The position numbers were made by a program, and so were the translations under genes. A stretch of 43,247 nt of DNA, from assembly GCA_014925825.1 (NCBI GenBank), contig JACGCK010000316.1, positions 1-43,247 of the forward strand, in the 5' to 3' direction. This document shows positions 20,800 to 32,599 of the stretch, one piece after another. Within the stretch, counting starts at the first letter, position 1. Each line of letters begins with the position of its first letter. This stretch comes from Pholiota molesta (Eukaryota > Basidiomycota > Agaricomycetes > Agaricales > Strophariaceae). The notes beneath the pieces are model-generated. The model searched no databases. It was not told the DNA's origin and saw nothing but the letters and a program-made list of their open reading frames with translations.

Positions 20800-23690
20800 C
20801 TAGTCACTAATGACGATGTATTCTGGAGAAAAAGAGCGGACAATCTCAACTTCGGATTTGGAATCTGTGATCTCCAAGACTTCTCTGGAGTTTTGGATGC
20901 CTATCTTAGCCAATTTGCGACTTTGACTGACCAAATCTATCACATCCATGATGGTTGGCAGATTGGGTGACTCGGAAGCAGAGGATATCAGTGCTGGCGC
21001 TAGGACGCTCGTGGAAGCACAGGGTGTGGCCAGATGAGAATGTGGAACATAGTGCTTGGAAGTCTGGTCTCAAGACTGGAAAAAGATTGAGACTGGACCG
21101 GACCTGAACCGGAAAAGACCGAAAAATTGATGGACCGGAAAAGACCGAGACCGCGGTCCGGTCCACGGTCCAACAGGTTTGAAAAAATAGATGGACCGAT
21201 CAAAAACCGGTCTGGACCGGTCTCAACCAGTCTTTAGCCGTAAAAATTTGTAGGCTGATAAAACCTTAAAATTCCTTTTGAACAATGCCCAAATTATATT
21301 TTTAGCATAAGAATTGACAAAGTTATTAATAGTTTATTTTCAAGTAATTACTTTGGGTGTCTAAAAACGCTTTTAGCCGCAGTGCAAACGTTAATGGGTC
21401 ATACCTTTTGTAAACTTAAACATATATAGGGGACATAGAAACCTACAGGATGCAATTTAGATCTTAATATTTGAAGAACATTTGGTTGAGCTATAGTAAT
21501 ATCGATGTTTTCTACTCTTTTTGACTACTTCAAAGACACTTTTGCCTATGCTTCGTTCAATGTAGACATCTCCCTTTCGCAAATAAGGGTACAGTTAGAT
21601 ATTATAATTACCTTTTTAACAAGCATAAATTCATAATATATGGTAAAGAATTGACTGAGATATCACAAAATGCGCTCAACCACTGCATTTGCTAGTATTT
21701 TAATTGTTTCTCACTCAATTCACCACCGATTTTTATATTCTTTGAGGCACTACATACTACATACAGTATCCTACCTAATTATTACCGGTCTGAACCGGTC
21801 TCTGACCGGTTGAGACCGGTTTGGACCGTAACCGGTCTTAACCGGTCTTTGGACTGCTCAAGACCGCAGTGGACCGGTCTTATGTGGTCCGGTCCGGTTT
21901 TTTTCGGTTTTTAAAAATAGATGGACCGGTCTCGGTCTCGGTCCAAGCCCTTGGAGGGTAAAAGACCGGACCGGACCGGACTTGCAAGCACTAGTGGAAC
22001 ATTAGGTGTCAAGATAATGCTCACCAGTGCTGGAACTAGGACCCTCGTAGAAACACAAGATGTGGTGACATGACGACGACGAGAACACGGCAGGGCGGGT
22101 GTCGAGATAATGTACTGGGGAAGATACTCCGCAGAGACCCAGGTTTTATTCGTGGGCTTTCTTGCACTGTTCATGCTGATCTCCAGCAGTGCGAGAAAGT
22201 TGTCCATCGAATAGCACACACGTACCCATCTTCCGAGTCTGGCTCCTTTCTTTTGCTCGTGAAGAGACGCCGTCATAATCTCCGTCTGATTATGCGGCGT
22301 CGCGCAGAGCTTTTTAGCATGGTCGTAGATGATTAAAGGCTGAATTTAAATAGAATTATATTAGTAAGTAGTATAAACATTTGTAGAACTCGAAAGATCA
22401 TACCGAACTGAGGATCCGGAGAAAGACTCCTGGCCACAAGATGTTCTTGAACTTCTTCTCCAGTGTATTCTGTTCCCAACCCAAGGACTGCCTACAGAAT
22501 TGGCTGATGCGAGGAATACAGGGCTCCTTCAAGATCCAGTTAGGGATCATACCCAATAGGAGACGTGGCGAAGACAAGCTGATGGTGACAATTGGAGCGA
22601 GGAATGCGGAGACCTTGTTCGGAGCGATAATATCAATGCCAAACTTGGATGCAAGCTGTGGGTAGCACGAGTTAAGCAGATTACGGGAATTACTTCGAAG
22701 CTCGGCCTGGATATCCGAAGAAATGCTCTCCAGCTCCCTGAGAAGTTTGAAATCCTCCAGTCGTTCAACAGCCCAAAGAATCTGCTTGCCAAAGCTGCAG
22801 CGCGCAAGTGAAGCAGATATTCCGGGACCACAGCCGAGCAATCCATCTGAATAATCACTCTTTGAAAGAAGAGCAATCAAAAGGAGGCCTGCACGAGAAA
22901 GGCTGACCGTGTTCTCCACTGCATCCATGGAAAAAAGGAGATAGCGGCTCCCATTGGAGCCCGCAATACTGATATGAAAGAAGTTAGAAATTTAATTATA
23001 TTTCGAGCAGTGTATGAACGTACGGTTTCATAACACATTGTGCTCCAAACACAAGAGCGTCGCTATCGTTCGTTATAACAATGTTGATGGCGTCGTAGCA
23101 ACTGAGCATCACTAGCTCGGCCTCTGCTTCACGGGGTGCCTAATTGCTTTCAGTGTCATGAATCCGCTGGTCAATAAAACAAAGCACTCACTTGATGCCA
23201 ATAAAACCCAAACACCTCAATAATGGTCTTGCAATTGTTAGACCATTCCAGCTCGGTTTGCATGTCAATGAATCGGCCATGCTTGAACGATGGTCGGTTG
23301 GGACCATCAAATACAAAGATCATGATGCCCGGCACCTGGCAAAGGAACTTACACAGCTTGAAAAAGAAAATTCAAAGCTCGTTTGCGGTTTTGTATTGAT
23401 AAAGGTGAGTATTTTGATTTGCAGTGACACATTCATTCATGATGACACTTGGCAAGACAGTCATTTAAGAAAATTACACGTCTCCAAGAAGATAGGACGT
23501 ACCTGATGTCAACACCGACATGAAGAGCGTTATTTTTCTTTGTCGCAGAGTAGCTGTTCATAAGGCTGATGTCGTTCAGAGTGTAGGCTTGCGCGGCGGG
23601 GCCGAGAAGCTATTCCAATAATCATCTTGTTTAGTATTTTGCAATACTAACATTTGCTATACACACCTCCCAGAGTCCGTTGATTCCCAT
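20800..23690 (-). pseudogene. XPG/FEN1-like (PIN-domain) nuclease gene, disrupted
   Basis: A Rad2-family structure-specific nuclease of the type abundant in mushrooms. I infer six exons on the - strand: 23667-23690, 23503-23609, 23192-23447, 23024-23139, 22404-22968 and 20800-22339, separated by 52-64 nt GT..AG introns (TACTAAAC branch point in intron 1, TTACTAAT in intron 5). The start is MGINGLWE with a good context (CCAACATGG). Visible motifs are LHVGVDI (first acidic site), FVFDGPNRPS, the XPG-I core APREAEAEL with ITNDSDALVFGA, and helix-hairpin SDYSDGLLGCGPG. Two lesions are seen: TGA at 23372-23374 where Arg is expected (NEL-stop-IFFF), and a hAT MITE at 21050-21993 in the last exon. 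Across the MITE the frame rejoins exactly and runs to VEIVRSFSPEYIVISD and a TAG at 20800-20802. The last exon also contains a ~60-bp duplication. Confidence 0.75.
21050..21993 (-). mobile_element. Non-autonomous hAT-type element, complete, inside the nuclease gene
   Basis: The ends are TAGTGCTTGGAAGT and ACTTGCAAGCACTA, flanked by the perfect 8-bp duplication GTGGAACA (21042-21049 and 21994-22001). Subterminal GACCGGT arrays lie at 21060-21240 and 21785-21985, and the AT-rich non-coding core matches that of the 10771 copy. Its insertion splits the last coding exon of the XPG-like gene. The undisturbed duplication and closely matching ends suggest a relatively recent insertion. Confidence 0.92.
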
Positions 23691-25085
23691 GTTGGTTAAT
23701 TGGATGATGTTCTTGATGATGCAGGAGATGGTTCAAGCCAAGATGTCGGCATATGTCTTACACCCTCCAGCACCCACTTATTTTACCCCTTTCCATCTCA
23801 CTCAAACTAGCCATAGACACACTGGCCCATCACCCTTAGATTTCCAGAGGCATTCACACAAATGAGAGAAAAATATTATGTGTATTTGTTTTACTACTAA
23901 GTACATTTGCCAACTTGAAGTTATAACTGTACTTTAAATCCGCCTTCCCCTTGCCACCCTCGAGCGCCACAACCGCCATGCGCGCTGCATATGCTTAAGA
24001 GGGCTGCAGACTGCTCAGGGAATGCAAGCACTGCCGCGATGCATCTCAATGGTGCAGAACACTGCAAGTGCAGTGTTCATTGTGCATGTAGACGGTAGTG
24101 CGGCAGTAACCTGATATTCATGATGTGCCTCACGCATCAACTCCTGTAAATGACGGCGGCAGTGTGTGGGCGGCTGGTACTTGTGGTGCAATGCATGCAG
24201 CATTGATGAGTAGATGACCAGACAAGCAAGAAGCTCGTCGTCTACTCATCCTTGTCAATGCTTGCTCTTTGTCCGAGGAAGCATGGTTGATGTCACCGAG
24301 AGCGAGGGTAAGCGGCGGTCCAGGGCTTCATTGTCGTCAAGGTGGTCATCGGGCTGCTAGTCCTCCGGATGGCAGTATGCACAGCGGAGGCAGTTTCAAC
24401 GGCATGAATGCCATTGAGGTTGGAAGGTGGTGGCGCCTCTCAGCGTCCTTGTCACCTTGGTAGCTGGTATGGTCGTCGATGTCGATGACGGCCTGTGAAT
24501 CATTGCGTTGTACGTGGCCGAGGGGGTTGAATGACGTGAGCGCCATTGTGTGGTGACGAGCTGCAGTGCTGGAATGGCTGCGGTAAGTGTGGATTTCAGA
24601 ACAATGAAAGGGCACTCACATTGATGTCTGTTAGCAATACCCCAACATCTCCCGCGGCATCGAACACGACGCTTGTTGGAATTGCCGTCGTCGCCCAAAG
24701 CGCTTCGCAGGGCGTCGTCGACGATGTTTCGTTCTTGTCGTCTTCATCGTCCGTCAGCTCTGCATTGTGGATCCATTGCCGCGTCCCAATGGCGGTTGGT
24801 GGTCAGATTGTCGACACTGTGCTCGTCGCAAATGCTGTTGCAGTTGGAAGGTGGTGGATGCCTCGCACGGCGCCGAACACCACGTCTGATGGACTCGTCC
24901 TCATCACACATGGCAATTCGCAGGGCACGGCCATCGATTTGGCGTCGTCGTCAATGGCCAGGCTGCCGTTACTTGTCGTCGTCGCAAGCGGCGATTTGCA
25001 GGGCATGGCCATCGATTGGGTGTCATCGTCGATGGCTGGTGGGATGGTCGTCGCCGCGGGTGAAGCCCCGTCGTCATCCAGCCAT
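23691..25085. other. Gene-poor spacer upstream of the nuclease pseudogene
   Basis: The first ~60 bases would be the 5' leader of the XPG-like gene on the - strand. The rest, especially 24300-25080, is GC-rich with CGTCGT-type trinucleotide runs that keep several frames open on both strands (for example 24546-25094 +). I recognise no protein family. A short direct repeat lies at 24899-25038. Confidence 0.4.
24899..25038 (+). repeat. Two ~76-bp direct repeat units
   Basis: Two adjacent units share TTGCAGGGC-CGGCCATCGATT- and TCGTCG-CAATGGC-type blocks, with the second unit offset by about 76 bp: CAGGGCACGGCCATCGATTT near 24922 and CAGGGCATGGCCATCGATTG near 24998. A more diverged third unit may lie near 24700. 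This is a local tandem duplication in a GC-rich spacer. Confidence 0.5.
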
Positions 25086-28000
25086 GTCTGTTAATATTCT
25101 ACATGAAATCGTGGTAGTTCACCAGGAAAGAAGTTCAATCCAGCTGGGTAACTCAGCTCGCACAGCCACCCCACCTAGCTGAGATCGAATTTTTTCCGCC
25201 CTAGGCCAGTGGTGTATAGTGATCAGTCGACGTGCTGCTGCTGCTCACTATGCTCTAGTGCTCGACACTGTGATCAACAATGTCGAACAGTGCTCGGCAC
25301 TGTTGTCAGGGTCATCCCAAAAAGGAAACCATCAAATTTTTTCCAAAAGCAGAATGACAAATTTGTAAGCTGTTTTTCCCATCATTTCCCACCATCAACT
25401 GGCCACATTAGGATGATTGTCCCATTTTGGTACTTTCTGCTCATTGGCCCATCAAACATGCCATCAAGAGCCAAACACATGACCTGGTGCCTAACCACAT
25501 GACCACACATGACTGCAAATGAGGCAGGGACCCTCCTAGGGTGGGAAAAACCTAAAATAGCATTTTCCCAATAATATTGGAAATGCACCTGGGTAGCTGG
25601 TACACCCTATATGGGACCCACTGGGACCATATTATACCAAAAGATGCGGAATTAAATTCTAAATCCCCCTGTGAAAGATTCATATTAATAGCCTCATTGG
25701 TTCAGGCCCTAGAAGCGAATTACTAATTGGAATAAATAAGCGCACGCATTGATGGCTGTTTTCCTCGACAACCGCCCGGTCGTTTTCTATGATTACAATT
25801 TTTGTCTGTAGGTATTGGAAGCGCGCTTCGAACGCGTCCTTGATCATAATTTTACGTCTGTTTCTCGCTCCTTAAAATGCTCTGGATATATTTACGCTCG
25901 CACCACATTAGCGCCAGCTACGCTTTCACTATTCGCGCGCATATTATATCATAAAATAGGTTAATAAAACACGTTTTAACGGTACCATACTCGTGCCGAT
26001 TGAATAACTCTCCGAGGCCCTATAATGGAAATTGTCGTTTGTAAATAGAATATTAACCGCGGATCGCGCCGCAACGCGCGTAGTTGCGTTGGATTCTCCT
26101 GAATTTACCGGATTTAATGATACCCTGATTATAGGGATCAGAGGCTGGGAAGGCACTGAACTGGACATGGGGATGGGCTGGATATTGCTCTGCTGGCCGG
26201 AAGATGCTATTTTTAGCGCTGCCGAGCGCGGCCTCACCCAATCCGGGCATGGATTGGTGGCACTCTCCCCCTCCCCTCATATTGGAAATTCTATTCCTCC
26301 CTCAATTCCTATCCAATTGCTTCGTTCTTTTTTTGAATATTCAATATAAATGGGGTACCATGCGTCTATACACCTATATACTACTATAATGCATGCACCA
26401 TTTGATATTTCGATATTCCTATATTTTGGACACTGCATTTGAGGTTTTCACTGTATATATGAAGCTTATTAGCCCATATAAAGCGGTGGAAAGCTGCAGG
26501 TAAGTACCTACTACAGCTTTGGGTAGTTTAGAAGTTAGCTGGATACTGCCTATAGCGCTATAGCTCTAAAGAGACCACCTGGTGCTTATCCTACTTGATA
26601 AATCCATATCTCAACCAATACTATAGCTGTAACCAAGTTCAAAGGTCCATTAAAATACTAGATAGGTCTTCTTTAGTTCTGCCACTCAACATTCTTCTTT
26701 TCATTGCATTTTATGGGCCATAATACCAGAATGGTCAAATATCACAGAAATACAGGTAATTTGCCTATAGCAATTCACATAAGCACCCTAAAATTCTATT
26801 GAGGTAGGATATTATAGCTCTCATCAATACCTTCAATTGAAGATAGGCCCCAAAAAATAGAGTAAGTGAGTGGAAAGATACTGTGGAAGTACTACTCAAA
26901 ACATCGGACTAGATCAAGAGTATCTATATAACTATGATAGACCTCTGTTTAACTCATGTTCTTTTGAATGTTTCCACCATATCTTTCCACTCACTCACTC
27001 TAATTTTTTTGGCCTATCTTAGCTGTAGGTATTGATAAGAGATATAATATCCGAGCTCTACAGAATTTTAGAGTGTTGATGTGAATTGCTATGAGCAGAA
27101 TACCTCTATTTCTGCTATATTTAACCATTCTGACAATATGGCTAATTAAAAGCAATGAGAGCACAATGTTGAGTAACAGAACTAAGAAGACATGTCTAAT
27201 ATGCTAATGAATCCTTAAAACTTGGCTATAGCTCCAGTATTGGTTGAGATATGGATTTATCAAGGAGGATGTACAGAAATTTCCCTCTTTATAGGTATAG
27301 AGCTATAGGGCAGTATCCAGCTAACTTTTCAACTATCAGGAATTATAGTGGGTATCTACCTCTAGCTTTTCACCGCTTTATATGTTCCAATAAGTATCAT
27401 AAATACAGTGAAAACCCCAAATGCAGTGTCCAAAATACAGGATATCGAAATAACAAATGCTGCATGTATTATAGTGGTGTATAATGCTATAGGCGCATAG
27501 TAACATATTTATATTGAATATTCAAAAAAAGATCGAAGCAATTGGATAGGAATTGAGGGAGGAACAGAATTTCCAATATGAGGGGGAGGGGGAGAGTGCC
27601 ACCATTCCATGCCCAGATTGGGTGAGGCTGTGCTCGGCTATGCTAAAAATAGGACCTGCCAGCCAGCAAAGCAATATCCTGGCCATCCCCCATGCCCAGT
27701 TCAGTGCCTTCCCAGCCTCTGATTTCTATAATCAAGGTGTCATTAAATCCGGTAAATTCAGGAGAATCCAACCCACCTAAGCGCATTTTGGTGCGATTTG
27801 CGGTTAATATTCTATTTACAAACGACCATTTCCATTATAGGGCCTCGGAGAGTTATTCAATCGGCACGAGTATGGTACCGTTAAAAAGGTGTTTTATTAA
27901 CCTATTTTATGATATAATATGCGCGCGAATAGTGAAAGCGTAGCCGGCGCTAATGTGGTGCGAGCGTAAATATATCCGGAGCGTTTTAAGGAGCGAGAAA

Positions 28001-28745
28001 CGGACGTAAAATTATGATCAAGGACGCGTTCGAAGCGCGCTTCCAATACCTACAGACAAAAATTGTAATCATAGAAAACGACCGGGCGGTTGTCGAGGAA
28101 AACAGCCATCAATGCGTGCGCTTATTTATTCCAATTAGTAATTCGCTTCTAGGGCCTGAACCAATGAGGCTATTAATATGAATCTTTCACAGGGGGATTT
28201 AGAATTTAATTCCGCATCTTTTGGTATAATATGGTCCCAGTGGGTCCCATATAGGGTGTACCAGCTACCCAGGTGCATTTCCAACATTATTGGGAAAATG
28301 CTATTTTAGGTATTTCCCACCCCTAGGAGGGTCCCTGCCTCATTTGCAGTCATGTGTGGTCATGTGGTTAGGCACCAGGTCATGTGTTTGGCTCTTGATG
28401 GCATGTTTGATGGGCCAATGAGCAGAAAGTACCAAAATGGGACAATCATCCTAATGTGGCCGGCCAGTTGATGGTGGGAAATGATGGGAAAAACAGCTTA
28501 CAAATTTGTCATTCTGCTTTTGGAAAAATTTTGATGGTTTCGGATGACCCTGATAACAGTGCCGAGCACTGCTCGACACCATTGATCACAGTGAGCAACA
28601 GTATAGTCCCTAGTGAGCAGCATAGACCACTGGCTTAGAGTGGCAAAATTCAGTCTCAGCTAGGTGGGGTGGCTGTGCTAGCTGAGTTACCAGGCTGGAT
28701 TGAACTTCTTTCCTGGACAACTACCATGATTTCATGCATGATATC
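25086..28745. mobile_element. 3.66-kb foldback (palindromic) element
   Basis: The left half (25086 to about 26930) is repeated as reverse complement in the right half (about 26930-28745) almost without a spacer. Examples are ATGAAATC.TGGTAGTT.CCAGGAAAG at both outer ends, GACCTGGTGCCTAACCACAT/ATGTGGTTAGGCACCAGGTC, GGACGCGTTCGAAGCGCGCT, and TTTCCACTCACTCAC around the centre. Differences are scattered substitutions plus a few indels, more numerous toward the centre. It has no long open frame. Such elements are usually non-autonomous DNA transposons. Relatives sit at 7566-9895. The right end replaces the remainder of the copia reverse transcriptase, so it inserted into or rearranged with that element; no target duplication is recognisable. 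Confidence 0.85.
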
Positions 28746-31700
28746 ACCAGACACTAGTGAATATCCGAGGCTTTCGAATGATCCAACGACTTCGTGTTGA
28801 AAGTTGTGTCCCACATCCATGGTGCCGTATAGTGACTTGTCGAGCACCCACACATAGGTCTTTGTTGGGTCCAACCAGGATGGCCTGACAGCGCCGGGAG
28901 GTGGTCGCACGTATGTGGTGAAGCGGGTACTTGCGTAGAGATATGCGGCTACAATGTCTCTCCCCCAGATCGAGTAATCGAGGGAAGCGGCGATGGCCAC
29001 GCACATTCAGAACGACTCCATGCGCACGACGGAGGCGTACGTCTCGTCGAATTCGAGCCCTGGAATTTGGTTGAAACCTCGGGCGACGAGGCGCGCCTTG
29101 CGTTTTGTGATGTCACCGCCCGCGTCGTACTTGTTTGCGAAGACCCACTTGCAATCGATGATGTGCGCGTCCGGCGGAGCTTCGACCCATTTGAAAACTT
29201 GCCTCTCCAGCAGCATGTCCAGCTCCGTATCCATCGCAGGTTGCCAAAATTCTGCCCTCGCCATCGCTTTCTTGTAGTTACGTGGAATATACGAGTCGCG
29301 CTGGGTTGACATGAACGCGAGGTGCGCGTCAAGGTCTGTGTTGAGGTCGAGAATGCTTCCATTTGGCGCGGCAGTGGGGGTGTGGCTCGCTGACTCGGGA
29401 AAGTCGGTGTCATTGGGGACAGTGGCAATGGTGTCATCAGTGCTTGCAGTCGCAGAAAGCGCGTGCACCGTTTGCGCCCATGCTTCCCCCCCGTTTTCTG
29501 CGGCTGCTTCACGTCCAGCGTACTCGCGTGCGGCTTCGAGGTTGGGAGAAGGTTTTACCAGTCGTGCGGAGCGTCGTGGTGGGGGAGGTGGTGGGATGGG
29601 CAGACCCGACGGTGTGGTATTTCCGGGAGTAGCGGGAACTTCGGATGGAAGTTGCAAAGCATCTGACAGCGCGGGATGTAAAGGTGGGTCTGTTACCCAC
29701 GGTCGCGCTGCCACGACGTTCTGCATGCTGGGGCGGATGACTCCTGCGGTCGATGTCGGGTTCGCGGCTTGCACGTCTGGACCGTCCGTGACGAGGACAT
29801 CGTCGAAACCCGTCGAGATCGTCCTATGGCCTTCACCTTCCTCGAAGATAACGTCGCGGCATTTAATTATAGAACGAGTTGCAGGGTCGTAAAGCTTGTA
29901 GGCGCTTCGGCCAAAATAACCGATCATGACATATTTGATTGATCGAGGAAGCACTTTGGATTGTTCTATTTCGGGCGCGACCTTGGCGTATGCCGCGCAT
30001 CCGAACGGTCGAAGGTGTGAGACATCCTGCCTTTTTCCCGTCCACATCTCCCATGGTACGACACCCGGACGACGAGCGGAAGGGATGAAGTTGTCGAGGT
30101 ATATGGCAGTGGCAGCTGCCTCGGCCCATAGAGGTTTGGGAAGCCCGGAGTCGGCGAGCATGCAGCGGACGCGCTCGATGATGGTTCTGATCCCGCGTTC
30201 AGCTGCACCATTCTGGCCATGGGCATAAGGTGCGCCAGACTCCATCACAATTCCTTTCTCCCGCAGAAACTCATCCCATTTCTCGTTACGCCATTCCTTC
30301 CCCATGTCCACGCGGATACGTTTTAGCTTCTTGCCCGTTTGCGTCTCGGCTTCCTCCACGTAATCCTTGAGCGCTTGGAGTGTCGCGTCCGCGGACTTGT
30401 GCGTAAGGAAGTAGCCATGTTTGACGGACGAGGCGCCGTCCATGCACAGCATCATGTAGGTGGCGCCTCCGAAGGAAGGTGTGTTTGTCATTACGAAAAT
30501 ATCGATATGTGCACGCTCGTTGACATCTGACTCCTTGTCGAAGATTTCGTCGTAAGGGCGCGCAGTGTGTTTGCCGTAGATGCAGTCCTCGCAGGATCCC
30601 TTCGCGTCGATGTCACCAGTCACTTCAAGCCCAGCAAGAAGGTCCTGTTTTGCGAGCGCGTGGATCGCCGATACACTCGCATGCCCGAAGCGGCGGTGCC
30701 AAACCTCGATGTTGACTGGTTTCTCGTGGGATCTGGCTGCCATAGCATGGACCGTATCGGTGAGTGCTAGTTTATACATCGAGCCTGTGCGTTCACCCGA
30801 CATGAAGCTTGTTCCGGCTGGATCGACGAAGGTGGCGCGACCATTTCCAAACGTGACGGAGAATCCTGCTAGGTCAAAGCGCCCGACGGATACAAGGTTC
30901 GCAGTGAGGTCGGGGGTATGGAGGACTGAGTTGAATTTCAATGTGGTACGTGCTCCTGGGGATTCGACGATCTTCGTGACTGAACCCTGCCCGAGTATGC
31001 GGAACTTAGCGCCCTTGCTTGCAGATTGTCCAACTCGCGGCACATCGAACGCAGTGTAGTCCCCAAAGTCTGCCCGGTTCACGAAGCAGTGATCGCTCGC
31101 ACCTGAATCAATATACGTGAGGTTGGAATCGGGCGAGTTTGGGGCAATGAGGAAAGCAGTGTCGGATACAACAGCATGTTCACCAGCGCCTGTAGCATCC
31201 GCCATGAGGATCGAGTACTCTCTCTCAATAATGTTCGGGGTGTTGGTGTCAGCGAGTGCAACTGTCGTGGTAGCAGCTGTTGTGGATGTCTGGGTATTGG
31301 GTGCGTTGTTTACGACAGGTTTCTTGCGGAAGTGCGCAGGGAACTGACCCTCCTTTCCACCACCCTCCCAGTAGCAGTCGATGATGAGATGGCCTCGGCG
31401 ACCACACTTTGGGTTTACACACAGGAGATTTGACTTCGAAGAGTTCTTCGTATTCGCGGCAAGTGCTGTAATTCCACCTTTGGTCGCAGGTGCGCTACGG
31501 CCGCCAATCCTTGCCCAATGAAAATTAAGCTTTGAGATCAGCTCGACGGAGGTGGGAACTTCATAAAGTGTGGCGACGATGGTGTCCCAGGACGATGGGA
31601 GCGAGGCAAGTAAGATGATAATAAAGTCTTTGTCCGTAATGCCTGCTCCAACATCGTTTGCGGCCGACCACTTGGAACGTAAGTCCGCTATGTGCACAGT

Positions 31701-32171
31701 GAGATCTCCGCCTTCGGTAAGCATGGTGTTTCGGAGTTCACGTTGCGCGTTGACAGCAAATAAAGTTGACTGGGCGCCATACAAGTCCTTCAATGATGCC
31801 CAGGCTTTTGCAGCTGTTTCGTCGGAGACCATGCCTAGTCCAACCGGGTTTGTGCAGTTGTATAAGAGTAAGCCAGTTGCCCAAGCATCACGAATAATCC
31901 ACTCGTCCAGAGATGGGTTCAACGAATGCCACGGCGTAGGTTCAGGAGTGTCTGGGGTAGTGGATGCTGGTGGTGATGTTTCCGTAGCTGTAGGCGCTGT
32001 AGGCGTAGGTCTAGTGGTCTCGGCGGGTTTGGGAATGGCACCAGTAAGGTACTTTTCGACGCTTCGGATCCTAGCGGTGGTCAGGATCCAGCGGCTCCAA
32101 GAGTGCCAGTTCGTTCCGTCGAACTTCTGCCCATCCGGTAAAATGGGAGGTGTGTGCGTTTGCGAGGTCAT
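28746..32171 (-). pseudogene. Ty1/copia gag-pol polyprotein, one stop and 3' truncated
   Basis: A single 1054-codon frame starts at ATG 32171. Domains in order are: gag (UBN2-like, 10-230); a zinc knuckle CVNPKCGRRGHLIIDC (Cys251, Cys256, His261, Cys266); aspartic protease YIDSGASDH (354-361); integrase zinc-binding residues His492, His496, Cys527 and Cys530; integrase catalytic core with Asp557, Asp622 (VDMGKEW) and Glu658 (NGAAERG); then reverse transcriptase from about 920. An in-frame TGA at 29007-29009 falls where copia proteins have Arg (RMES-L/F-R-MC), and the frame then continues to ESLGYSLVSGD, where the palindrome begins. The RT lacks its YVDD catalytic motif and all of RNase H. The long intact frame suggests fairly recent activity before truncation. 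Confidence 0.92.
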
Positions 32172-32183
32172 CGTCTGTTAGGT

Positions 32184-32589
32184 TGTTAAGACTTCGAGCC
32201 TAACACGTGTAGATGATCTATTGATAGATATCCACGTGTGGCAACAGTCTTAGGGACTCTGAGTGAGACGCACTAAACACTAAGGCTTGTCGTAGCCTTG
32301 AAGATGCTTATGTGGTCGAGCAAAGAGTTTAAGAGAAGAGAACAATCGAATAAAGATTGAGATGGGGAATCCTACAAGGTATTCCTACAATATTTATACT
32401 ATAGGGTAGTGGCTATGCATTACCCATGAAACACGTATCAGTCATCTGGCTAATCGTTCGTATGAAACGTATTGTTCGTATGAAACATGTATGAGAGATG
32501 GGACACGTATCAGAGAAATGAAAGGGGGCGCAGTCCGCAGTTGATAAGGGAGATGAAAAAGAGGAGGATGCGGCGAGGCAATCATAACA
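32184..32589 (-). repeat. 3' LTR of the chromovirus
   Basis: 406 bp, with TG..CA ends and an inner CACGTG-containing inverted repeat (CACGTGTAG..CCACGTGTGG). It differs from the other LTR by one substitution and five single-base length differences. Being the downstream LTR in element orientation, it would provide the polyadenylation signals. Confidence 0.92.
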
Positions 32590-32599
32590 TTACCTCCGG
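32590..32599 (-). other. Polypurine tract candidate
   Basis: On the element strand CCGGAGGTAA directly precedes the 3' LTR, in the position where the plus-strand primer of LTR retrotransposons is found. It is short and interrupted by a T, so the call is moderate. Confidence 0.4.

Noticed and set aside
24546..25094. 182-codon frame resembling a gene
   Set aside because: Ser/Val-rich peptide generated by CGTCGT-type repeats; other frames and the - strand are open as well and no domain is seen.
29311..32181. Many open frames on the + strand opposite copia
   Set aside because: They are antisense to the clearly coding copia frame, which has complete domain order.
32184..32589. Interpretation of this LTR as the 5' LTR of copia
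   Set aside because: Its only partner lies beyond the gypsy genes, and a purine-rich tract adjoins it on the gypsy side; the pair fits the gypsy element.
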